Positions 48,906 through 58,192 are shown, counted from the first letter of the stretch. The stretch is 64,000 bases of DNA from OLB17 sp041745735 (GCA_041745735.1 JBGTII010000102.1:1-64000), one strand, 5' to 3'. A program made the numbers and translations. The notes: generated by a model from the letters alone, not told the origin.

Positions 48906-51119
48906 TCAGGCCGACGCAGTCTCAGCAGGATAAAGCTTTTCAAACTCCGTATCGCCGTGGAGTATCGAGAGGTCAGGATCATTGCGTGTCCAAGTGGCGT
49001 TGCGATAGCCCGCATCCCAAGCCTTTTTCAAGGCGCCCATAGCGTCCTTTGCGTTGTTCATCGTGCAAAAGACACACGCGAGGTTGTAGAGGATCATCGT
49101 ATCATCGGGTCGCAGGACCATCGCCATATCCGCTTCGCGTTTTGCCTCGTCGAATCGGCCTTGCGCCGCATAGGAATTGGCGAGAAGTACCCGGGCGCGG
49201 GCGTCTTCAGGCACCGTCTTCAAATGCTCCTCATAAATGGCTATCAAGCGATGAGTGAAATTGTTCAGCGCATCGGTTTTTCCCAGAGCGCCGAGAGCAT
49301 TCTTGATCGGAATGGTCGTGTTGTAATTCTCGCCCGCATGCGCCAGGGCCTGCTCCATAATGTCAACGATCTCCTGATATCGACCAGCCTCGAAAAGGGC
49401 GCGTCCCAGCAGGTAATAGCCGCCATCCAGGCCGGGATCCCTTTCAAGCACCGTCCGGACCTTTGCCACGGCCTCATCGTACCGCCCCTTGGCAAAATCC
49501 ACCCACGCCTCGGCGAGCCGTATCTCCGGAGCGTCGTTGCCGTTGGCGCTCGCTTTCTGTGTAGCGGCAATCGCCCGGTCGATCCACTGCTGCTGGCGCT
49601 CAAAATGGTAATAGTACTGGGCGCAGACATTCGCAAGCCCCGCATGAGCGAGCGCAAAATCGGGATCGAGCGCCACCGCGTTCTCGTACATTTGCAAGGC
49701 GAACTGCAGATCCTGTCGTGCAACGCGGCGGGCGTAATTTCTGCCTCGAAGGTAAAGGTCATACGCCTGGAGATTCTCGGTCGGCTTTGCGGCGAGAGCT
49801 TGCTGTTCCTGTGGCGAGAGCGTGATTCGAAGCGCGGCAGCGATCTTTGACGCGATCTCGTCCTGCACCGCAAAGACATCTTCCATTTCGCGGTCGTACC
49901 GCTCCGACCACAAGGGAAAATCCGTCGATGCATCGATCAGCTGCGCATTGATCCTAAGCCGATTACCGGCACGGCGCAGGCTCCCGACAAGCACATACGA
50001 AGCTCCGATCTCGCGTCCGATCTGACTTGGGGTGACGAGTTTGTCGCGATAGGCCAACACGTTGGCTCGCGAAAAGGTCTTCAGCCGCCGTATTTTTGAC
50101 AGTTCTGTCGTGATGTCCTCGGTAATTCCGTCGCGGAGGTACTCATCCTCTTTTATGCCGCTCAGGTTCTCGAAATAGAGAACGGCGATAGAATGCTCGT
50201 GAACCGCCTGCGGAGACCGTGTGCTGTGGATCGCGCTAGTCTCGCCAGAGTGACGGCCCGAATCGAGGTCACGTTTCAACCGTTTCAGGGCCGTCTTAAG
50301 TTCAGTTGCGGTCTGAAACCTCAGATCGCGATCCTTTTCGAGTGCCTGCGCGATTATCCGGTCAAGCTCCGCTGGCAGCGACGGGTTGATCTCAATAAGC
50401 GAGGCAGGATCGCGATTGAGTATTGAATCGAAAACCACCGCCGACGTGTCACCTTGAAATGGCACCGTTCCGGTCGCCATCTGGTAAAGAACGGTACCAA
50501 AGGAAAACAAGTCTGTTCGCGCGTCGGTGACCTCGCCGCGGGCCTGCTCGGGCGACATATACGCGATAGTCCCCATGGTCGCCCCGGCCGAGGTCAGGTC
50601 ATCCGCAATTGCTGTCGGTATGTTCGACGCGGCATCAGGTTTTTGCTGTTCGATCTTGGCGAGGCCGAAGTCCAATATCTTTGCCTGTCCGCGTGATGTG
50701 ACAAAAATGTTCGCAGGCTTCAGGTCGCGATGGATGATACCCTTCGAATGCGCGGATTCCAGCGCGTCCGCGATCTGAACTCCTAGTCGGAGAAGCGAAT
50801 CGATGTCAATTGGACTGCGGCGAATACGGTCGCCAAGTGCCTCGCCGTCGAGCAGTTCCATTACAATGAAATGCTGATCCTCGTATTGTTCGATCCCGTG
50901 AATGGTGCAGATGTTTGGATGATTGAGCGAGGACGCGGCCCGAGCCTCCCGTTGAAAACGCTGCAAGAGGTTTTCGTCGCCGGCCATCGCCGGGGTAAGG
51001 AATTTTAGCGCAACTTGGCGTCCCAGATTGGTATCTTCGGCTTCGTAGACAACACCCATCCCGCCCTCGCCGAGTTGTGCGGTGATGTGATAATGCGAAA
51101 TGGTCTTGCCAATCATCAA
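48906..51119 (-). CDS. Ser/Thr protein kinase with FlgO-like and TPR domains
   Basis: A 737-residue cytosolic kinase. The kinase domain (about 10-275) has LGEGGMGVVYEAEDTN, Lys39 (VALKF), HRDLKPANIFV (130-139), DFGLAK (150-155) and APE-like MSPEQARG. A middle domain (SIAVLYFENLSGIKEDEYL, about 325-455) resembles the FlgO/TolB-like domain seen in adenylate cyclase and CadC-like proteins. The C-terminus (about 465-720) is TPR repeats (FALQMYENAVALDPDFALAH, ARVLLANSYAAQGRFDEAKR). No TM segment is seen, unlike PknB-type receptors. Such kinases are abundant in Acidobacteriota; targets unknown. Confidence 0.88.
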   Translation of the reverse strand: MMIGKTISHYHITAQLGEGGMGVVYEAEDTNLGRQVALKFLTPAMAGDENLLQRFQREARAASSLNHPNICTIHGIEQYEDQHFIVMELLDGEALGDRIRRSPIDIDSLLRLGVQIADALESAHSKGIIHRDLKPANIFVTSRGQAKILDFGLAKIEQQKPDAASNIPTAIADDLTSAGATMGTIAYMSPEQARGEVTDARTDLFSFGTVLYQMATGTVPFQGDTSAVVFDSILNRDPASLIEINPSLPAELDRIIAQALEKDRDLRFQTATELKTALKRLKRDLDSGRHSGETSAIHSTRSPQAVHEHSIAVLYFENLSGIKEDEYLRDGITEDITTELSKIRRLKTFSRANVLAYRDKLVTPSQIGREIGASYVLVGSLRRAGNRLRINAQLIDASTDFPLWSERYDREMEDVFAVQDEIASKIAAALRITLSPQEQQALAAKPTENLQAYDLYLRGRNYARRVARQDLQFALQMYENAVALDPDFALAHAGLANVCAQYYYHFERQQQWIDRAIAATQKASANGNDAPEIRLAEAWVDFAKGRYDEAVAKVRTVLERDPGLDGGYYLLGRALFEAGRYQEIVDIMEQALAHAGENYNTTIPIKNALGALGKTDALNNFTHRLIAIYEEHLKTVPEDARARVLLANSYAAQGRFDEAKREADMAMVLRPDDTMILYNLACVFCTMNNAKDAMGALKKAWDAGYRNATWTRNDPDLSILHGDTEFEKLYPAETASA

Positions 51120-51291
51120 AAGGCCTCCGGGCTCATTAAGGTTGAACTATGGGTGAGCGACAATGGTAGTATAGCCACATAATAGCGTCAAGCAACGTCA
51201 GCGTTGTCAAAAACTTGCAACGGTTTTCCTAAACTGTCGTAAGAACTTGATGACCAGACTTTTATCATCACATAGCCGTAGAGAGCGACTT

Positions 51292-52521
51292 ATGTCTGAA
51301 AACCAGATCAGTCCAATTTCATTACCCGAACGCCTTGAGATCATCGATGTGCTGCGCGGGTTGGCGATCTGCGGCATTTTGATCGGCAATATGCAGTGGT
51401 TTTCGGGTTACGGGATGATGCCGCCTGTTTTGGCAGCCCAAACGCCCGTTATCGATCAGCTCACCCATTTTCTGGTCCATTTTTTTATTGAGGGCAAATT
51501 TTACTCGATCTTTTCGTTTTTGTTTGGATTCGGTTTTGCCTTGCAGATCGCACGGGCTGCGGAAAGGGGTGACACGCGAGCGACACTTTTCAAACGGCGC
51601 CTGTTCTGGCTGCTGGTCATCGGACTGATGCACGCCTATTTGCTGTGGGCCGGCGATATTTTGAGCATTTATGCCCTGATGGGCTTTGTGCTGATCTTGT
51701 TTCGCAAGAAAACGGACGACTCGCTGCTCAAGTGGGCTTTCGCGTTGGTGACAATCCCGATCGTAACCTACATTTTGCTCTATATTGCGTTTGTCTCTTT
51801 TGCTCCGCCCGACGTAATCGCAACGATGGATGCGGGGCAGATGGAATTTTGGACCGAATCGGTTCGTAAGGCGTCTACGGGCAGCTATTTTCAAATTCTT
51901 ACCGATTTTAATCTGCAATATATCGTGGGCAGATACGCGGGATTGATCTTTCAAATGCGGCTGCCAAAGATACTTGCGATGTTCCTGCTCGGTTTTTACG
52001 CATACCGGCAAGGATTTTTTCATGATCTGCCGGGTCACGGAACGTTCATTCGCAAGGTATTAATATACGGACTTGTTTTGGGCATTGTCGGCAACGCTAC
52101 GTTTTCAGCGTTGGCGGGTAACGAGGCTCCTTTCCCGCCTTCGCTTGCAGGTGTTGGAGGCGTCATAGCCTATGCCTTTGGCGTACCGGCACTGGCTCTC
52201 GGAATTATTGCTCTAGTCGCGACGTTGTGGCAAAAAAACGCATGGCAGCGAATGCTCTCGTTTCTGGCCCCGGTTGGACGAATGGCTCTCACCAACTATC
52301 TGCTGCAAACGGTGATCTGCGTCATTATTTTTTACGGTTACGGCTTTGGGCTGTTTGGACAAATCGGGGCGCTTACGGCGACGCTCATCGCGTTTGGCAT
52401 CTTTCTGTTGCAGATCGCGATCAGCACCCTCTGGCTCAAATATTTTGCCTACGGCCCTATGGAATGGATCTGGCGACAGCTCACATACCGAAAGCGGCTA
52501 AGTTTGCGGATTGGGGCTTAA
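51292..52521 (+). CDS. DUF418 membrane protein
   Basis: Polytopic membrane protein of 409 residues. It has the DUF418 hallmarks: RLEIIDVLRGLAICGILIGN near the N-terminus, FYSIFSFLFGFGFALQ, and a C-terminal LAPVGRMALTNYLLQTVICV. The start at 51292 (MSENQISPIS) is preferred to ATG 51247, which adds a basic segment with no homology. Function of the family is not established. It is convergent with the site-2 protease gene. Confidence 0.85.
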   Translation: MSENQISPISLPERLEIIDVLRGLAICGILIGNMQWFSGYGMMPPVLAAQTPVIDQLTHFLVHFFIEGKFYSIFSFLFGFGFALQIARAAERGDTRATLFKRRLFWLLVIGLMHAYLLWAGDILSIYALMGFVLILFRKKTDDSLLKWAFALVTIPIVTYILLYIAFVSFAPPDVIATMDAGQMEFWTESVRKASTGSYFQILTDFNLQYIVGRYAGLIFQMRLPKILAMFLLGFYAYRQGFFHDLPGHGTFIRKVLIYGLVLGIVGNATFSALAGNEAPFPPSLAGVGGVIAYAFGVPALALGIIALVATLWQKNAWQRMLSFLAPVGRMALTNYLLQTVICVIIFYGYGFGLFGQIGALTATLIAFGIFLLQIAISTLWLKYFAYGPMEWIWRQLTYRKRLSLRIGA

Positions 52522-52522
52522 C

Positions 52523-53542
52523 TTAGTTGATCTGGATCGGAAAAGGTACAAAACATAGCACAAATATGACGAGAGTAAGGAAAGCCACGGCCTTCCTTTT
52601 TGTGTCAAGCGGGGTTTGGTCCAGCGGACTCGGATGCGGAACACGCATCATCACGGCTAAGATTATTGCAATAAGAAATCCGCTCGGGCTGCCGAAAAAA
52701 TACATACCCGCGACCGACAGCGTCGCCATTATGGCGAATGCGATCCGTCCAGTCCAGTAATGTACCTTTTCACCGAACACGGCATAGATCGCGTGCCCGC
52801 CGTCGAGTTGGCCTGATGGAATTAGGTTCAATGCAGTGACAAGCAGTCCCACCCAGCCGGCAAAATAAAACGCATTACCGACGCTCACAGCGGGGTCGTG
52901 GCCGAGAGCAAAGCCGAGCAGCCGCATAAAGAGCGGATCAGCGAAAACGAGCCCGCTCGGGCTCGCAAGCTGTTCGGAGGTTGCGGGTTCCATTGTCCAA
53001 ATGCCGAGGAACGCGACCGGTATCAACGCAATAAATCCCGCTATCGGCCCCGCGACGCCGATGTCAAAGACCGCTTTTCGCGATGGCATTGGCGAGAGTA
53101 TTTTGATAAACGCCCCGAACGTTCCCGCGGGTCCGATCATTGGCGGCGTCGGGATAAAAAACGGCAGCGTCGCATCGACTTTGTAAATGCGGCACGCAAT
53201 GTAATGGCCCATCTCGTGGCAGATCAGGATAAATAGCAGCGAGCACGAAAAGCTCAATCCATACGTCAACGTTTCCCTATCAGTAAACATCTCTTGGATC
53301 GAGTCGACCAGAAAGACCGCGTACCGCGTCGGCAGCGTAAATATAAACTGCATTACCTCGTTCAGCGTCTGCGGGTCGTCGGCGGGTACGGATGAATTTG
53401 GTCCAAACGGAAACAGGGTCCCTGCGATCGTTGCCGTGCAAAATGTCAGGGCAAGCAGCGCCAGATGCTTTGCGTAGGCAAGCGCGGTCGGCCGGGGCGG
53501 GTCGATAAAATATTCGGGAGATATCTGGTCTGGCTCGGTCAT
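52523..53542 (-). CDS. Site-2 protease family (M50) membrane metalloprotease
   Basis: Intramembrane zinc protease of 339 residues. The motif FILICHEMGHYIACRIY has HExxH (His109, Glu110, His113), and the second ligand motif is NLIPSGQLDGGHAIYAV (PDG-like Asp). About six or more hydrophobic segments are seen. Family members cleave membrane-bound regulators. The start at 53542 gives MTEPDQIS; the longer frame to 53587 is unsupported. Its stop is one base from the convergent DUF418 stop. Confidence 0.87.
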   Translation of the reverse strand: MTEPDQISPEYFIDPPRPTALAYAKHLALLALTFCTATIAGTLFPFGPNSSVPADDPQTLNEVMQFIFTLPTRYAVFLVDSIQEMFTDRETLTYGLSFSCSLLFILICHEMGHYIACRIYKVDATLPFFIPTPPMIGPAGTFGAFIKILSPMPSRKAVFDIGVAGPIAGFIALIPVAFLGIWTMEPATSEQLASPSGLVFADPLFMRLLGFALGHDPAVSVGNAFYFAGWVGLLVTALNLIPSGQLDGGHAIYAVFGEKVHYWTGRIAFAIMATLSVAGMYFFGSPSGFLIAIILAVMMRVPHPSPLDQTPLDTKRKAVAFLTLVIFVLCFVPFPIQIN

Positions 53543-53631
53543 GTAATAAAAAAGATCGCAGTCCGCGCTATGGTACTGTACGAGCACCTTGCGGTCTACG
53601 ATCAGTGATCTAAAGGGTCAGCCCGGGGGAT

Positions 53632-53904
53632 TTAGACAGCTTTTGCTGACAGCTCTTTACCGGGTTTGAATCTGATTGTCTTGCCGGCCGGGATCGGCAC
53701 CTCTTCGCCGGTTCGCGGATTGCGGCCAACGCCGCGTTTTCGTGCCTTTACCACAAACACGCCAAACCCGCGCAGCTCAATACGCTTGCCCTGAGCAAGT
53801 GCATCTTTCATAGCCTCAAACAGCGAATCGACCACCTGCTCTGCCTTTTGCTTGGGCACGCCGGTCCGGTCAGCAACCATATTTACAATGTCTAGTTTGA
53901 TCAT
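53632..53904 (-). CDS. hup: HU-family DNA-binding protein
   Basis: Histone-like DNA-bending protein of 90 residues. The HU/IHF signature is seen as GFGVFVVKARKRGVGRNPRT (residues about 46-65) with the DNA-binding arm and EEVPIPAGKTIRFKPGKELS. It starts with GGAGG six bases before the ATG and has a strong upstream promoter. Confidence 0.95.
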   Translation of the reverse strand: MIKLDIVNMVADRTGVPKQKAEQVVDSLFEAMKDALAQGKRIELRGFGVFVVKARKRGVGRNPRTGEEVPIPAGKTIRFKPGKELSAKAV

Positions 53905-53966
53905 TTATTTCCTCCAACGGCCATTAAAACCACAGAGCGAGAAAACCTAAACTAAAACGCCCCTGA

Positions 53967-53996
53967 ATCATAATCCTCTAAGTCCGCCTATGTCAA
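53967..53996 (-). promoter_or_regulatory. Promoter of the HU gene
   Basis: On the minus strand, TTGACA (53991-53996), an 18-base spacer and TATGAT (53967-53972) make a strong housekeeping promoter, with a leader of about 55 bases before the HU ATG. Confidence 0.7.
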
Positions 53997-54106
53997 GATT
54001 TTGCGGTGAATTTTGTGGGGCGGCCATCGCGTCTCGTTATTTACTTCGTCAGCCTCAATGAAAGTGATAAAATCATGTCAAGTTTTATAAGGAGCAAGGG
54101 GAAAAT

Positions 54107-54928
54107 ATGCGTTGGAGAGATCAGAGGCAAAGTGACAATGTAGAGGACCGGCGCGGTGGACGCGGGTTGGCGGTCGGCGGCGGCGGCATCGGCGTTGTCA
54201 TACTCGCACTTGCGATCTATCTCTGCGGCGGCGACCCGAGCCAGTTGCTGCAAAACGCGCCGACCGGTGGCGAGGTGCCCCAGCCGGGTACAGCCGCGAA
54301 TAAAGTTGTGTCGCAGGATGAGAACCGCCAGTTTGCCGGTGCGATCATGGGTAATCTTGAGGACGCCTGGAAACAGATCCTGCCCGCACAGTCGCGTGTC
54401 CAGTTCAAAGCTCCAAAGCTCGTGCTATTTACCAATCAGATCTCGTCCGCCTGCGGATACGGGACAGCGGCGAGCGGTCCTTTCTATTGCCCCGGTGACT
54501 CTAAGCTTTATCTCGATTTTGCTTTTTTTGACGAGCTGCGGCGGGAATTTAAGGCTCCGGGTGATTTTGCCCAAGCATACGTCATCGCCCACGAATACGG
54601 CCATCACATCCAAAATCTCACAGGCATTATGAGCAAGGTCCAGAGTGCGGGCGAGAACAAACGGCTGTCCGTCGCTCTCGAATTACAAGCCGATTGTTAC
54701 GCCGGAGTGTGGGCAAATTTTGCTCAAAAACAGGGCCGCCTCGAACCCGGCGACACCGACGAAGCGATACGTGCGGCGGCGGCGGTCGGCGACGACATGA
54801 TCCAAAAACGAACGCAGGGCCACGTTATCCCCGATTCGTTTACGCACGGGTCGGCACAGCAGCGGATGCAGTATTTTGCAACAGGATTTAAGTCCGGCGA
54901 TATGCGGCAATGCCAGACGTTTCGGTAA
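54107..54928 (+). CDS. Neutral zinc metallopeptidase, YpfJ family
   Basis: A 273-residue membrane-anchored protease. An N-terminal segment (GGGGIGVVILALAIYLCGGD, 23-42) follows a polar start (MRWRDQRQSDNVEDRRGGRG). The catalytic motif is YVIAHEYGHHIQNL (His162, Glu163, His166), and a later Glu in VALELQADCYAGVWAN. The family is known for metal-dependent peptidase folds; the substrate is unknown. GGGGAAAAT precedes the ATG. Confidence 0.87.
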   Translation: MRWRDQRQSDNVEDRRGGRGLAVGGGGIGVVILALAIYLCGGDPSQLLQNAPTGGEVPQPGTAANKVVSQDENRQFAGAIMGNLEDAWKQILPAQSRVQFKAPKLVLFTNQISSACGYGTAASGPFYCPGDSKLYLDFAFFDELRREFKAPGDFAQAYVIAHEYGHHIQNLTGIMSKVQSAGENKRLSVALELQADCYAGVWANFAQKQGRLEPGDTDEAIRAAAAVGDDMIQKRTQGHVIPDSFTHGSAQQRMQYFATGFKSGDMRQCQTFR

Positions 54929-55501
54929 TTAAGGCGAGTAAGTCTTGCCGTAGATCTCTTGATAAACCCAGCCCAAAAACCGCGCCTCGGCGGTGCATAG
55001 CACTTCGAGCCAGCAGCTTGAGAGATATAACCGCTTTTCGGTATTGGTCGTTAGCAGTTCGGATTTGGCGAGAGACGAAGCTTCCATCTCCGCGGTCAGA
55101 TTAAAGCTGTGTTCGAGCTCGGTCTTGGTTTCGCGGGCACGGCCGAGGGCTTCGAGTACATCGGTTATCCAGTCTTTTAACAGCGGCTCGGTGTTGTTTT
55201 CCCCAAGAGCCTGTATCGCGCCGACGGCAAATCTCGCTTCGGCGTTGTCAAACGGATATATACCGACGCCGTTGGCCTCGTCGTCACGCTGTTTCCACTG
55301 AAACAGCTCGTCCGTATTCACATGACGCATCCGTGCTGTACGTTCGTCGTACATCAAAAACCACTCGAGCAGGTCGGCGAGCGACCCGATGTCGGGCTGT
55401 CCGGTATCGGCGATCTTTAATTTCGGCGGCTCAGTTGCCTGTTGTTTTGCTTCGGCCATAATAGATATTTCAGCATCAAGTGCGGCGAAAAACCAATCCA
55501 T
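54929..55501 (-). CDS. Hypothetical cytosolic protein
   Basis: A 190-residue acidic protein without signal peptide. The body has conserved-looking helices (LADLLEWFLMYDERTARMRH, FDNAEARFAVGAIQALGEN, RLYLSSCWLEVLCTAEARFL). No family recognised. A start at Met15 (55459) is also possible. It is convergent with and abuts the YpfJ-like gene. Confidence 0.6.
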   Translation of the reverse strand: MDWFFAALDAEISIMAEAKQQATEPPKLKIADTGQPDIGSLADLLEWFLMYDERTARMRHVNTDELFQWKQRDDEANGVGIYPFDNAEARFAVGAIQALGENNTEPLLKDWITDVLEALGRARETKTELEHSFNLTAEMEASSLAKSELLTTNTEKRLYLSSCWLEVLCTAEARFLGWVYQEIYGKTYSP

Positions 55502-55542
55502 TTTTTTAATTATCTAAGCCGATAGATATAATCATCAATACC

Positions 55543-56535
55543 GTGAGCGAACAAACACTAGACAGCACATACGAAGCCGAGAACATCGCCGAGCAAGCCG
55601 AGCGCGATCTGGGCTTTGGCGCGGTCGTCTCGGGGCAGAGCCGTCAGCGTTTGCTAAATGCCGATGGTACGTTTAACGTCCAACGCACGGGCCTGCCGCT
55701 GCTCTCGTCGCTCAATCTTTTTCACACGCTGCTCTCGATGCGATGGACGACGTTCCTGCTGCTCGTTCTAGCGCTTTATTTCGTGAGCAACATCGCGTTT
55801 GGCGCGGTCTATGCGACATTTGGCCCTGAGGCACTGGTCGATACTTCGTCAACGCCGATGGCAAATATGTTTGTCCGCGGATTTTTCTTTAGCGTGCAGA
55901 CGTTTGCGACGATCGGTTACGGCACGATCCATCCGGTCGGCTTTGTGCCAAATCTGCTCGTCACGATCGAATCGTATTACATCCTGCTCGCCAACGCGCT
56001 CATCACAGGGCTCGTTTTTGCACGGTTTGCACGCCCTACCGCAAAGATCATTTTCAGCGACATCGCCGTCATCGCACCGTATCGGGATATCGAGGGGCTG
56101 ATGTTTCGCCTCGTCAACGGCCGCAGCAGCCAGTTGCTCGAGGTCAATATCAAGGTGATGTTTGCCCGGTTCGTTAATGAGAACGGACGCAGCGTCCGCC
56201 GGTTTGACTTTCTCGATCTCGAACGCAAAAACGTCGCGTTTCTGCCGCTCGCCCTGACCGTCGTCCACCCGATCACCAAAGATTCGCCGATGTACGGCCT
56301 CACCCAGGCCGACCTCAACGCGACCGACGCCGAGCTGCTCATCCTCATCTCAGCCACCGACGAGACCTTTGCCCAGATCGTCCACACCCGCTCGTCCTAC
56401 AAACCGCACGAAATACTCTGCGGCCGCAAATTTGTCAGCATCTACAACGAAGTCGAAGACGGCGAACCGATCTCGATTGACATACGCAAACTTTCAAAGG
56501 TGGAGAGGGCGGTGAAACAAATAGCTGATAACTGA
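55543..56535 (+). CDS. Inward-rectifier-type potassium channel (KirBac family)
   Basis: Tetrameric K+ channel of 330 residues, GTG start. The pore region has TM1 (FLLLVLALYFVSNIAF, 71-86), a pore helix and selectivity filter FATIGYGTIHPVGF (121-134; TIGYG), TM2 (YYILLANALITGLVFARFARP) and a C-terminal immunoglobulin-like cytoplasmic domain (RLVNGRSSQLLEVNIKVMFA, LALTVVHPITKDSPMYGLT). It matches prokaryotic Kir channels. Its regulator or ligand is not known. Confidence 0.9.
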   Translation: MSEQTLDSTYEAENIAEQAERDLGFGAVVSGQSRQRLLNADGTFNVQRTGLPLLSSLNLFHTLLSMRWTTFLLLVLALYFVSNIAFGAVYATFGPEALVDTSSTPMANMFVRGFFFSVQTFATIGYGTIHPVGFVPNLLVTIESYYILLANALITGLVFARFARPTAKIIFSDIAVIAPYRDIEGLMFRLVNGRSSQLLEVNIKVMFARFVNENGRSVRRFDFLDLERKNVAFLPLALTVVHPITKDSPMYGLTQADLNATDAELLILISATDETFAQIVHTRSSYKPHEILCGRKFVSIYNEVEDGEPISIDIRKLSKVERAVKQIADN

Positions 56536-56571
56536 GAGTTGATAACTGATAGGTGAGAACGAAGAACCAAG

Positions 56572-57165
56572 ATGTTTACGGGTTTAATTGAAGAATTAGG
56601 AGCTATCCGATCTATCGAGCACGTAGGCGACGGAGTGAAGATCGTTGTCTCGGCTTCGCTGGTTACGTCCGACATCGCAAACGGCGATTCGATCGCTGTC
56701 AATGGTGTTTGTCTGACGGCACTCGATGTTTCGGCGAACTCGTTCGCGGCGGATGTCTCGCCGGAAACGCTCGACCGCACGACGCTCGGACACCTTGCCG
56801 TTGGCTCGCCCGTCAACCTCGAACGTGCCGTTACGCCTGCGACACGCCTCGGGGGGCATATTGTTCAGGGGCATGTCGATGGACGCGGGACTCTCATCTC
56901 GGCAACAGCGTCGGGCGATTTCTGGACGGTGCGGATCGGTTTCCCGCCGGAGCTTGCACAGTACTTCGTCCACAAAGGCTCAGTCTGCGTCGAAGGCATC
57001 TCACTCACCATCGCCGCCCTTGCCTCGGATAATTTCGACATCGCCGTGATCCCAAAAACCTGGGAAATGACAAACCTCTCTTCATTATCCCGCGGTCACT
57101 CCGTCAACCTCGAAGCCGACGTGATTGCCAAATACGTCGAGCGGATGATGCAACTACGGGATTGA
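56572..57165 (+). CDS. ribE: Riboflavin synthase, alpha subunit
   Basis: Dismutates 6,7-dimethyl-8-ribityllumazine into riboflavin. Two lumazine-binding repeats are seen: MFTGLIEELGAIRSI (start), SIAVNGVCLTAL and SPVNLERAVTP, then GGHIVQGHVDGRG, VEGISLTIAAL and VNLEADVIAKYVERM. At 197 residues it is normal length. No other riboflavin gene is adjacent. A REP-like GTCAGAACC follows the stop by 7 bases. Confidence 0.94.
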   Translation: MFTGLIEELGAIRSIEHVGDGVKIVVSASLVTSDIANGDSIAVNGVCLTALDVSANSFAADVSPETLDRTTLGHLAVGSPVNLERAVTPATRLGGHIVQGHVDGRGTLISATASGDFWTVRIGFPPELAQYFVHKGSVCVEGISLTIAALASDNFDIAVIPKTWEMTNLSSLSRGHSVNLEADVIAKYVERMMQLRD

Positions 57166-57171
57166 ATCCGG

Positions 57172-57202
57172 GTCAGAACCGGGAGCGGTAGCGGCTGGGT
57201 TT
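57172..57202 (+). repeat. REP-like element, third copy
   Basis: GTCAGAACCGGGAGCGGTAG begins at 57172 and continues GCGGCTGGG. The GTCAGAACC head and CGG-rich tail match the copies at 19406 and 19498. A related AGCGGTAACGG occurs at 57399. Confidence 0.5.
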
Positions 57203-57220
57203 TTGATACTATTCATTTTT

Positions 57221-57400
57221 ATGGACGATAAATACCAGATCAGCAAACCCAAAAAGCCGCAAAACCGAACCGAGGAATTGCAGCTTCAGATCGAAGACCT
57301 CGTTAAGCTCCGCGACAAGTCAAATAACCTCGCCGAAAAACAAAAACTCAACGCCGAGATCACCAAGCTATTTGCCCAATACGAGCGGTCAAAGATATAA
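57221..57400 (+). CDS. Small hypothetical protein, helical
   Basis: A 59-residue charged protein (MDDKYQISKPKKPQNRTEEL) predicted as one long amphipathic helix (LQLQIEDLVKLRDKSNNLAE). ATG 57221 is preferred over ATG 57203. No clear Shine-Dalgarno sequence and no family. It sits between riboflavin synthase and the RAYT locus. Confidence 0.45.
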   Translation: MDDKYQISKPKKPQNRTEELQLQIEDLVKLRDKSNNLAEKQKLNAEITKLFAQYERSKI

Positions 57401-57431
57401 GCGGTAACGGCTAGATCACCTCCGCGTTCTT

Positions 57432-57504
57432 CGGGCTACGCCCGTCGATGTGCGGAAAAGCTACGCTTTTCCTTATAATATTAAAATCACTGCGGCTTCG
57501 CCGC
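57432..57504 (+). repeat. REP hairpins upstream of the RAYT gene
   Basis: Three short hairpins with 3-base loops: CGGGC-tac-GCCCG (57432-57444), GGAAAAGC-tac-GCTTTTCC (57454-57472) and GCGGC-ttc-GCCGC (57492-57504). They precede the RAYT start at 57519 and match downstream copies. Confidence 0.8.
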
Positions 57505-57518
57505 TGCATCTTGTAGCC

Positions 57519-58064
57519 ATGAGAATATCGCGGGACAACCCTTGCTATTTTCTGACCTCGGTCACCAAAGACCGCCTGCCTATTTTCCGAACCGAAAAGA
57601 TCAAGCAAATTCTATGCGACGCTCTCACCGAGGCGTGCCGCTCCGGGGGCATTAGGATATTTGCCTATGCGATCATGCCGGACCACTCGCATCTGATCGC
57701 CGACAGCGCCAGGAGCATTGCGGATGTTTTGCGGTTTACCAATGGAATCGCGGCAAAGCGGGTGCTCGACTATTTGAAAGAAAATAATTACGAAAGCTCT
57801 TTGGCAAAGCTGCGCGAACAGCATAAGGGGCGAAATCACAAATACTCTATGTGGCAGCATCACCCGAACGCCTTTGCGATAATTGGTGAAGACACCATGA
57901 TGCAGAAAGTAAATTATGTTCACCAAAATCCTGTTGCGGATGGTTTGGTCGAGCGTGCGGAGGACTATCGGTTTTCAAGTGCGAGGCTTTGGAAGGGTGT
58001 GGAGTTAGTTGATGAGCCCTTTCTTACTCATCACAAGTCGATCGACTGGAGAACGGCGGCGTAG
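57519..58064 (+). CDS. REP-associated tyrosine transposase (RAYT)
   Basis: HUH-type Y1 transposase-like protein of 182 residues, a domesticated relative of IS200/IS605 transposases that processes REP elements. The HUH motif is IMPDHSHLIAD (His-x-His) with the catalytic Tyr in a later helix (VNYVHQNPVADGLVERAEDY, Tyr in the NYVHQNP motif). Start at 57519 (MRISRDNPCYF) is preferred; the longer frame runs into an upstream hairpin. The stop (58062-58064) lies inside a hairpin CGGC-gta-GCCG. Flanking REP copies make transposition or REP handling likely. Confidence 0.9.
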   Translation: MRISRDNPCYFLTSVTKDRLPIFRTEKIKQILCDALTEACRSGGIRIFAYAIMPDHSHLIADSARSIADVLRFTNGIAAKRVLDYLKENNYESSLAKLREQHKGRNHKYSMWQHHPNAFAIIGEDTMMQKVNYVHQNPVADGLVERAEDYRFSSARLWKGVELVDEPFLTHHKSIDWRTAA

Positions 58065-58192
58065 CCGGGAAGGTTTTTTAGCCTGCCGGAAAAGCATAGC
58101 TTTTCCGAACATCGAGCGGCATAGCCGCAAGAGTTTGGGCGAGCAAATGGTGCGACAAATTTTTCCGCACATCGAGCAGCAAAGCCGCCGGG
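58057..58192 (+). repeat. REP hairpins downstream of the RAYT gene
   Basis: CGGC-gta-GCCG (58057-58067, containing the RAYT stop), GGAAAAGC-ata-GCTTTTCC (58088-58106), GCGGC-ata-GCCGC (58116-58128) and a further related run TTTTTCCGCACATCGAGCAG (58160-58179) followed by CAAAGCCGCCGGG. Confidence 0.8.
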
